A stretch of 15,434 nt of DNA from Larix sibirica. Taxonomy: Eukaryota; Streptophyta; Pinopsida; Pinales; Pinaceae. Both the position numbers and the translations under genes were made by a program. The stretch covers positions 1 to 15,434 of the forward strand of contig NWUY0300010660.1 of NCBI GenBank assembly GCA_004151065.3, read 5' to 3'. Position 1 is the first letter of the stretch; every line of letters starts with the position of its first letter. This document shows positions 8,595 to 15,434 of the stretch, in pieces. The notes under the pieces are model-generated. The model was not told the DNA's origin. It saw only the letters and a list, made by a program, of their open reading frames with translations, and did no database searches.

Positions 8595-8933
8595 TGTAGA
8601 TATTTATGGTGTTTTGGACTTAAGTGCAAAACAAGAATTTCATGTATTTGACTAAATGTTTCCTAGATCTTAACCCTGCGAATTTTTATCCTTACGGCGG
8701 TTATGAAATATAGAACAAAACAATAGCGAGAAGAGAACAATATTTCACTTCTTAATAGTCCAATCTTCTAGGGACTCCAAGGAGAAAATATATCAAAGTG
8801 ACTTGATAAGTTTCAATCCTCTAGATCAATCTTATCATGCATAGATAAGATCTATAAACTCACTTTTACAACAACTATAATGGTAGTAAAAAGGCCATTA
8901 ACTTCTTCATTTATGATGTCAGACCACTCAACA
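8595..8933 (-). repeat. 5' LTR of the copia element
   Basis: The inner edge is fixed by the primer binding site: on the + strand the LTR starts TGTAGATA at 8595. The outer edge is a proposal: ACTCAACA ending at 8933 would give, on the - strand, an LTR of 339 bp beginning TGTTGAGTGG and ending TATCTACA, i.e. TGT...ACA ends. A GATATATTTT block at about 8785-8795 could be its TATA region. No second LTR is available to confirm the length. Confidence 0.6.
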
Positions 8934-9009
8934 AAAATGTCCTTTACTTTATGTAAAATCAATAAGAAATATGGGTCCCTGCAAGAAGATGGTACCCAAA
9001 TTTGATGCT

Positions 9010-9200
9010 ATAGAAGCACGTGAGCGCTAAAAATCAGCAACACGCACACGATCCTAAAATCGTTCACACACTTTTGGTCCAACAATTTCCAAACCTCATG
9101 CAAGAAACCATGTGGACACAGAAGTGTGCATGTGTTTTAAAAGCATGCACGTGTTATTAACACGTGCACATTCCTAAATCGTGTGCACACTAATAACGCA
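9010..9200. promoter_or_regulatory. CpG-rich, G-box-rich stretch with palindrome
   Basis: Three CACGTG G-box cores lie at 9017-9022, 9148-9153 and 9161-9166. The last two sit in the arms of an inverted repeat with 11-bp arms (9146-9156 and 9158-9168) around one central T. GTGTGCACAC (9181-9190) is another perfect palindrome, and alternating purine/pyrimidine words (GCATGCAC, CGCACACGCAC) are frequent. I count about ten CpG in roughly 200 bp, whereas the neighbouring DNA is almost free of CpG. It lies upstream of a possible transcription unit (splice donor at 9367), so a promoter is plausible. Z-DNA-prone sequence is an alternative reading. Confidence 0.4.
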
Positions 9201-9360
9201 CACGCACTAATAATGCATGCACACTTCTCTGTATATTGAAAATTTGGCTGAGGCCCATTTCCTCCTCATTTGGTCCCAATTTCACCAGTGAGAAGTGCCT
9301 ACAAAGGTAGAAAAAGGAACGTGCATGTACCCTCTCCACTTCCCAAACCTCCAACCAATC

Positions 9361-9372
9361 ATCGAGGTAAGA
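9361..9372 (+). other. Putative 5' splice site
   Basis: ATCGAG/GTAAGA is a near-consensus plant donor, with the cut after 9366. Downstream sequence is strongly T-rich (9385-9475), as plant introns are. No clean acceptor lies before ATG 9500; the nearest AGs are at 9512-9520 (ACCAGGAACCAG), which would join an open frame that ends at 9651. Confidence 0.35.
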
Positions 9373-9489
9373 TTTAATCTCAAATTTTTCTTTTTTATTT
9401 ATTTTTTCAATGATTTAATAAAAAAATACACGGTTAAAAATGATCCAAAACTTAAACAAAATAATTTTTTTAATTGCATATTGTCTCTA

Positions 9490-9870
9490 CTCCATCACAA
9501 TGGCCGGAACCAGGAACCAGACCCCCAAACAAACAACCCTAATGATAACCCAAGCACGCAAAACCTAGAACCTAATCTCGAAGTAAACATTAACCCCGAG
9601 GAGAACCCAACCACAAAAATCCAAATTAACCAACATTTAAACCAGTTATGAACCTTGGTTCAAGAGCTCAGAACCACAAGGGAACCATCAAGACTTTAGA
9701 CACATCCCTTAACAACATCATTGCCTCATTTGACAATGCTCACGGTTAATGATTGAGCATAACTGAGTATACGGCCAGGATGAGAGAGTGTTATTCCATT
9801 AGTCTCAGTAAGGAGAAAATCAAAGATTTGAACATCTCAAACAAACTCTAGTTAGTTTTTTCATGGTTTT
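9490..9870 (+). pseudogene. Broken low-complexity coding remnant, possibly gag-like
   Basis: ATG at 9500 has a plant-type context (CACAATGGCC), but its frame closes after 22 codons. The neighbouring frame is open to 9651 and is rich in Asn, Pro, Gln and Glu (DPQTNNPNDNPSTQNLEPNL). A third frame from 9648 reads GTIKTLDTSLNNIIASFDNA, then two stops (9747-9752), then SITEYTARMRECYSISLSKE and KIKDLNISNKL. That last block vaguely recalls the R-x-R-N-R-C-Y-x-L-x-x-x-E-K-x-L-A-x-L block of plant gypsy gag proteins, but I would not name it on that alone. The remnant abuts the copy 1 gene homology at about 9876 and has no counterpart upstream of copy 2. Two frame changes and several stops make it non-functional. 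Confidence 0.4.
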
Positions 9871-9875
9871 CAACA

Positions 9876-11091
9876 AACCTCCTTGCAACAATAGGGAGGT
9901 TCCAATATATTTTCTTCGGAAACTATATGTGGAGTTTGTGTTGGGTCTGCACATCAACTAATTTGACATTAGTGAGTTTTAGAGGGTTGGTATTGGATCT
10001 GCCCAGGGTCGACCAATCGCCAAGTGTAACCCAATGATAGGGCCACCTGATACTAGGCATATTCCTAACCCTCCCCCACAGACACCTTAGTTACTATATC
10101 ACCTAGCTGAGACTGCCACTACCTTATCACAACTTACACATAGTGTACTGCAGCACAGTACACTTTTGGCATCATCCAGGCATGACCCATCAAAGTAGTA
10201 CGGAGGACCATTAGGTGTAGGTCCTTCAGGCCCCACTGATCATGGACCATCCATGACAACCAATGAGGCAAAGGATTCTTTCAATGGTCGAGCATTACCC
10301 CATCAATGCACTCATTGCGAGCGTACTTGCCATGGCCCTACAAAGGATCTTACACAAGATAGTTTTATGTCTTATGTTAGCACATGATTTGTAAATGGTG
10401 ATAAATGGTTGAGTATATTTTTAATTGTACATTTCATAGTTGCTAGATAAACATTGCTTAGAGTATTTAATATGTAACTAATATTTTTGGCATGTCTAGT
10501 TGTTTTGAGATGAAACAACTGAATCAAGGTGGGAGAAAATTACTCCTTCCAACCTTGATTCTGCCATGGCAGCAGCAGCTGATATTGCAACACCTCACCT
10601 ACAGGTATTTAAATGAGCGTATGATTGTAGGATTTAAAAATTTATCTAGTTTCAACTATCAAAGTTTATAAAGAGAAATCAATCTTAATGTTGTTTGTGT
10701 TTCCACATGTGCCTGCTGAAGAGATTGAGCACAGGTATCCACCTGGGCTGAGCAGATCACCCCTCATTTAGGTAACTTGTGTGAAATTAATTATATATTT
10801 GATGTGAAATTCACTATGTTTGTATGGTTAATTTACATCTTTTTTCTATTGATTAAACGTATTACATATGTTTATGCAGGTTTCATCTCCCACTATCCGA
10901 TCACAATACCCACACATCCCTCCATACATTCCAACTAGTTCATTTTCTCCACAATTCATGCTGAGTCCACTATGGTGGCCAGGGTGATTGAGACACCCAC
11001 TATGCACATTAGCCATGATGTGCAATTTTGGGCAGGAGATGTTTATTTGTGTCTAGGCCATGAGTTGTCCTTATTCTATTTTTGGGCATGA
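9876..11091 (+). pseudogene. Unrecognised multi-exon gene, copy 1 (pseudogene)
   Basis: I do not recognise the product. Exon A (9876 to 10375 or 10390) reads NREVPIYFLRKLYVEF, then Pro/Ser-rich text and a Cys-rich PHQCTHCERTCHGPTKD, with in-frame stops at 9959, 9980, 10088 and 10196, plus 10385 if the later donor is used. Exon B (10500-10604, 35 codons) contains TGA at 10506. Exon C (10709-10771, 21 codons) reads PAEEIEHRYPPGLSRSP and ends in TAG. Exon D (from 10880) reads RSQYPHIPPYIPTSSFSP and, after a frame change, ends at TGA 11089-11091. Introns start GT (10605, 10772), end TAG or TGCAG, and all boundaries are phase 0. The acceptor before exon C is AT instead of AG (10707-10708). No known domain is visible. 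Confidence 0.6.
9914..10477 (+). repeat. 564-bp block identical to 14372-14935
   Basis: Compared base by base by eye, this block has no mismatch or gap against its partner 4458 bp downstream. Immediately left (9876-9913) 5 of 38 positions differ; immediately right the copies differ within three bases (10478, 10480, 10483), and exon B differs at 14 of 105 positions. The block covers most of exon A and most of the first intron. Confidence 0.9.
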
Positions 11092-11754
11092 GCATCCATT
11101 ATATGTATTGGGAATGATGTTCCATTTTGTATAAAAATGTATTTTTTGACCTATTTCCAATACAAATGCACGACTTTCATCTGGTGTATATGACAACGTG
11201 TTTATGGACTTTTACATTATTGATGTGGATTTAATGTTATATATTATGACTATTACATGGTTCATGGTCAATGTGATGAGTTCTTCTTAGTTTGATTAAA
11301 TTAATTTATACACTAATATCTACTAATGGGAACGAATGGCTAGGAGGATTATATAAGGTATAAATACATGAACACACATGTTTTCTTAAGAATTTACTCA
11401 TGTGTTTAAGGAAATTATTTATGTTGGCACTGAAAATGATTTGCAAAAATTGAGCTGAATTTGGTTATATTTATGCACTGTCACTAGACAAAACTAAATT
11501 TACTTAAGATCCACGTCACATAGAACATAAATTTGCAATATATTTTAGATCACATACCTATTCCATTAAAAGTGGGAGTATGTTATGATGAATACAATCT
11601 TATCCAAAAAAAATCAATCACCTAACTTGATCACCTTATATGGCATGCATGCTTTTATTATCCCTTTTCCTAACCACATCATAACATTTTATTAAATAGA
11701 GTTATGATTGAAAATTAGGATAAATTGTGATTATCTATAATTGATCCCTAGAGG
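11092..11754. other. 3' flank of gene copy 1, no gene recognised
   Basis: This is AT-rich DNA with short palindromic and repeated words. A possible 3' untranslated region follows the proposed stop at 11089 (GTATAAAAATG at about 11130). I see no coding frame with family resemblance on either strand. Confidence 0.4.
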
Positions 11755-13760
11755 TCCTTAACAAGGCGGTGCATCTTAAATTCCCTCTATGAGGTCTATG
11801 TGGTGGTCTAGGGATCTTTGCATTGACCATAAATACTTGAAGAAATATTCTTGGGTATAAGTACTTAGCTTTTTTCCTCTGATCGTGGATAAGGTTATGA
11901 GACCCATGCATGGTGCACAAAACCTTTAATTGGCACCCATATCCTACTTATATACCAAAGGATTTCATCTAGATGACCTATGTGATAGTTTGGGGACCAC
12001 GCATAGCCCATAAATTCTAGAATCAAGCGATACATCCAAAGTCCCTAAATTTTCACCCTATACTATGGCCAAGGCATCAAGATCCATCCATGGATTACAA
12101 ATCATCAACTTGGTGCCTATCTCCCACTCACTGGCCAAATATTACATGTGGATATCTTGTGTGGTGGTTGAAGTTCTTATGCATGGCCCATGAGTTATGT
12201 AATCATAATTAAACCTTAGTTTTCATTCTTGGGACATGTGCATGGCGATGCAACCTATACCTAGTCTACAATTGTTTTGAACCAGCGTCAATATTACACT
12301 CATGGGCTAATTATTCCCTATATAGAGTGTGAGTGGTGTTTTGAGATGTTGTGCATGGCCCTTGAACCCTAGAAGCATACTTTAGGGCCTAAGACATTTG
12401 TTTTCATCCTTGGAGCATATCACGACCTTGAAATCCATGCCTTGTGTTCAAGTCCCCAAAGTAATGACCATATCCCTCTTGTAGGTCAAAAATTCTATAT
12501 ATAGGATTTTTGGTGGTTTGGGGCATTGTACATGGGCCTTGATCCCTATAATCATTTTTAGGTCTAAGATATTGGTTTTTATCATTAGACCATAGGCATG
12601 GCTTGGAGACCCATATTTATTGTGTAAAACCTCAAAATACTAACCACATCTCATTCACAAGCTAAGTATGCCTACTACATGGCATGCCTAGTGTCTTGGG
12701 GCATTATACAAGGCCCATTATCCATAGTGAATAATCTTTTAGATCCTAATACCTTAGTTTTCATCCTTGGACTATACTTTGGGACCTTAGACATATCTGG
12801 TATAAATCCCTTACAATGGTGCCCATATCCCACTAGTAGGGAAAATTATTCCCTTTATAGGGCCATTGGTGGTTTGAAACTTTTGCATGCATGGTCCATG
12901 AGCCCTAGAAGCATATACCGTAGATGCTAATTTTCAATCCAAAACCATTATGAAGGCCTCAATAGCTATCCTTAGCATGAAAATACTCATTGTCCAATCT
13001 AACTCATAGGCCAAATGTTTTTTTTATAGGGTCCATTAGGTGGTTAAAGATCTCATGCATGGCTCATGAGAATTAAAATCATCTTTTAGGTTCTAACATT
13101 TTGGATTTTTTCTCCAACACTATGTTTGGGGCACAAAATCTCAAAACAAAGTGCACAACCCACTCATAGAAAGCTTCTCCATGCACATGTGAGATAGTCC
13201 AAGGGAATGTGCATAAACAATGAGGCCTACAAGCATCTTTTAGAGTGTTTTTACCCATATTTTTGTTATAGGGATATGAGACTATTTATGGTGCACAAAA
13301 TATTGAAATGGTGCCCATATCCCACTCTTAGGAAAAATATTCCCTTTTCCTTAAGCACAAGGTGGAATAGGTCCATATACATGGACCATAATCAATAAAA
13401 CCATCTTTTAGGGCACATGACCCTAGTTTCATCCCTATACCATGCACAAGGTCTCGAGGCCCATTCTTGATGTGGAAAACCTCTCAATGACACCCATAGA
13501 TACTCATAGATTAAGAAATCCACTTTAAATGGAATGTGAGATGATTTGGAGATCCATCCATGATTCATGGGTCATGAAAATGCATTTCAGGGCCTATAAC
13601 CCTATTTTTCATCCTTGAACCATAACTAACACCATGATTCCCATTTGTAGTGTGCAAAACTATGAAATTGTGTCCATGTCCCACTCATAAGATAAATATT
13701 CCTCTTTCTAGGAAACATTAATTATCTACTAAAGGCATAACCCATAAATCTTTCAATACA
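11755..13760. repeat. Diverged satellite array, monomer about 174 bp, about 11-12 copies
   Basis: The box CCATATCCCACTC and its variants recurs at 11936, 12116, 12288, 12467, 12643, 12822, 12993, 13154, 13314, 13493 and 13673: spacings 180, 172, 179, 176, 179, 171, 161, 160, 179 and 180. Other boxes keep the same order in most monomers: ATTCCCTATATAGG, then GTGGTGGTTTGGG, then GCATGGCCCATGA, then AGTTTTCATCCTTGGA, then GAGACCCAT, then GTGCAAAACC. Monomers differ strongly from one another, so the array is old. The edges are estimated from partial units at about 11770 and 13720. A period near a nucleosome repeat is usual for plant heterochromatic satellites. Short open frames inside it are not genes. 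Confidence 0.88.
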
Positions 13761-14212
13761 ATCATCATGTACCAATAGCATACCAATATCATGCCATGTT
13801 ATTTTGCATTGAATAAGTAAATTATGTGTTCTTGCTTGAATAGCTATGTTTTTAGAATGATATCACTTCATTGAAATCATAGAAATCCTGGGTGAAATGA
13901 GTTAAATGCGTATTCTTGATCCAATAAGTAAGTTATTCCCCAATATACCATATGTAAAATAAACAAATTCAAACACCTATTTTTCCATACACAAGACATA
14001 ACAAAGAATATGAAATTTTATGTAGTTAAAAAGGGTAAACAAAAGATGTGGGTAGCACCTTGACAAGCACCTCCATAATTTTTGCTAAACATCATGTCAC
14101 GTGAGGGTAAGCCTATCCTTTCAATAACATTTGATCAAAACAATAGTTTCTTGGATCATTGAAAAAGACCTCACAATCCCAAGGTTGAGGGGTTTCAGTA
14201 CTTGCCCCAATC
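13761..14212. other. Spacer between satellite and gene copy 2
   Basis: No repeat unit, open frame of note or known element is visible on either strand. The sequence is AT-rich with words such as ACCAATAGCATACCAATATC (about 13770). Confidence 0.4.
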
Positions 14213-14332
14213 ATGCAAAAAGTGCATAGTCACTTACTGAGCAAAACCCCAGTTCTTGAGATCAATGAACAAGACGAGCACTTGGAAATGGACCCATGGG
14301 AGAGAGGTTCCCCTAGCTATAATGTATTGTCA

Positions 14333-14333
14333 N
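14333..14333. other. Single ambiguous base at a homology edge
   Basis: This is the only N of the window. Homology between gene copy 2 and copy 1 begins with the next base (14334 against 9876), and nothing to its left aligns to copy 1. That is the pattern expected at a join or gap-fill point in an assembly, though a single uncalled base is also possible. Confidence 0.6.
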
Positions 14334-14371
14334 AACCTCCTTGCAATAATAGGGAGGTTCCACAATACTTC

Positions 14372-14935
14372 CTTCGGAAACTATATGTGGAGTTTGTGTT
14401 GGGTCTGCACATCAACTAATTTGACATTAGTGAGTTTTAGAGGGTTGGTATTGGATCTGCCCAGGGTCGACCAATCGCCAAGTGTAACCCAATGATAGGG
14501 CCACCTGATACTAGGCATATTCCTAACCCTCCCCCACAGACACCTTAGTTACTATATCACCTAGCTGAGACTGCCACTACCTTATCACAACTTACACATA
14601 GTGTACTGCAGCACAGTACACTTTTGGCATCATCCAGGCATGACCCATCAAAGTAGTACGGAGGACCATTAGGTGTAGGTCCTTCAGGCCCCACTGATCA
14701 TGGACCATCCATGACAACCAATGAGGCAAAGGATTCTTTCAATGGTCGAGCATTACCCCATCAATGCACTCATTGCGAGCGTACTTGCCATGGCCCTACA
14801 AAGGATCTTACACAAGATAGTTTTATGTCTTATGTTAGCACATGATTTGTAAATGGTGATAAATGGTTGAGTATATTTTTAATTGTACATTTCATAGTTG
14901 CTAGATAAACATTGCTTAGAGTATTTAATATGTAA
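14372..14935 (+). repeat. 564-bp block identical to 9914-10477
   Basis: This is the partner of the upstream block at a constant offset of 4458 bp. The flanks keep the same offset without indels up to the end of exon B (15062) but are about 13% diverged, so the identity is confined to this interval. Confidence 0.9.
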
Positions 14936-15434
14936 TTGATCTTTTTGGCATGTATAGTTGTTTCGAGATGAAACAACTAAATCACGGTGGGAGGACATTA
15001 TTCCTCCCAACCTTGATTTTGCCATGGAAACACCAGCAGATATTGCAACACCTCGCATACAGGTATTTAAACGAGTGTATGATTGTAGGATTTAAAAAAT
15101 TATTTAGTTGCAATTTTCACAGTTTTTATGAGAAATAAATCTTAATGTTTTTGTGTTTCCACAGGTGCTTGCTGAAGAGATTGAACATAGGTTTCCATCT
15201 GGGTTGAGCAGATCCCCATCACTCAATTAACTTGTGTGAAATTCATTGTGTTTGTGTGGTTAATTTACATGTTTTTTCTACTAAAGAAATGTATTACATA
15301 TGTTTATGCAGGTTCCATCTTCCACCATACTATCACCATACCCACACATCCCTCCATATCTTCCATTTAGTTCATTTTTTCCATAGTTCATGACGAGTCC
15401 TGTGACTGGGAACCCTACCCCCATGATTGGCATA

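Larger units (their letters stand above)
7100..8933 (-). mobile_element. Degenerate Ty1/copia element, 5' part, minus strand
   Basis: Read on the - strand, the order is LTR (8933-8595), primer binding site complementary to initiator tRNA-Met, leader, UBN2-type gag, decayed zinc knuckle, protease and the GAG-pre-integrase region. This order, with protease directly after gag, is typical of plant copia elements. The family-like text fades out near 7100. No integrase core, RT or second LTR could be found before the gypsy element, so the 3' part is deleted or beyond recognition. Confidence 0.85.
14213..15434 (+). pseudogene. Unrecognised multi-exon gene, copy 2 (pseudogene, runs off window)
   Basis: The exon order is the same as in copy 1. 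A frame open from ATG 14213 reads SKTPVLEINEQDEHLEMDPW and PSYNVLS, then crosses the ambiguous base 14333 into NREVPQYFLRKLYVEFVLGL in the exon A frame. The part left of 14333 has no match near copy 1. Exon A shares all its stops with copy 1 because that block is identical. Exon B (14958-15062) is open: LFRDETTKSRWEDIIPPNLD and ADIATPRIQ. Exon C starts at 15165 after a good acceptor (TTTCCACAG) and reads LAEEIEHRFPSGLSRSP; its donor is lost (GT replaced by TT at about 15229). Exon D starts at 15312 (TATGCAG before it), reads YPHIPPYLPFSSFFP and meets TAG at 15385, continuing past the window edge. Function unknown. Confidence 0.58.

Noticed and set aside
8595-8620. TGTAGATATTTATGG as start of a plus-strand element
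   Set aside because: The adjacent primer binding site and gag both read on the minus strand, so this is the inner end of the copia LTR.
11735-13398. Short frames at 11735-11920 (-), 12679-12930 (+) and 13207-13398 (+)
   Set aside because: All lie in satellite monomers and their positions follow the repeat boxes; no coding constraint is visible.
11755-13760. Possible CRISPR-like repeat array
   Set aside because: The boxes are short, diverged and part of full-length monomers that are similar throughout; spacers are not unique, and the context is a plant nuclear genome.
14256-14495. Alternative frame of 79 codons across the ambiguous base
   Set aside because: The neighbouring frame continues through exon A for over 160 codons with only a few stops and keeps frame with the Cys-rich motif, so this one is probably a shadow.

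Overview
The window looks like repeat-rich, AT-rich nuclear DNA of a seed plant with a large genome, quite possibly a gymnosperm. The evidence is heavily decayed LTR retrotransposons of both plant superfamilies, plant-style introns, and a very old satellite array. I see no intact gene, no tRNA or rRNA gene, and nothing bacterial or organellar. The species is inference, not something read directly.

Layout. Positions 1-5992 hold the 3' part of a dead Ty3/gypsy chromovirus on the + strand: gag C-terminus, protease, reverse transcriptase, RNase H, integrase with GPY/F and chromodomain-like end, polypurine tract, and start of the 3' LTR. Its integrase is split by an LTR-like insertion (from 3195) with candidate target-site duplications 'gaaat' at 3190-3194 and 5198-5202. 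A chimeric unit (end of the insertion plus about 45 integrase codons, about 420 bp) was then tandemly triplicated (4084-5337). Positions 5993-7099 are AT-rich with an 83-bp tandem duplication. Positions 7100-8933 hold the 5' part of a dead Ty1/copia element on the - strand: LTR, primer binding site, gag and protease, with no recognisable integrase or RT.

Positions 9000-9370 form a CpG- and G-box-rich stretch with a near-perfect palindrome and a good splice donor, followed by a broken low-complexity coding remnant (9490-9870). At 9876-11091 and 14334-15434 lie two copies, exactly 4458 bp apart until the second intron, of an unrecognised multi-exon gene. Both copies are pseudogenes with different broken splice sites. 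Between them lies a strongly diverged satellite of about 174 bp per monomer, about 11 to 12 copies (11755-13760).

The most notable signals are the integrase/insertion triplication; a 564-bp block that is identical between the two gene copies although their flanks differ by about 13%, with the only ambiguous base of the window (14333) sitting exactly at the left edge of homology; and the unrecognised gene pair. No functional system is supported: everything coding here is broken.
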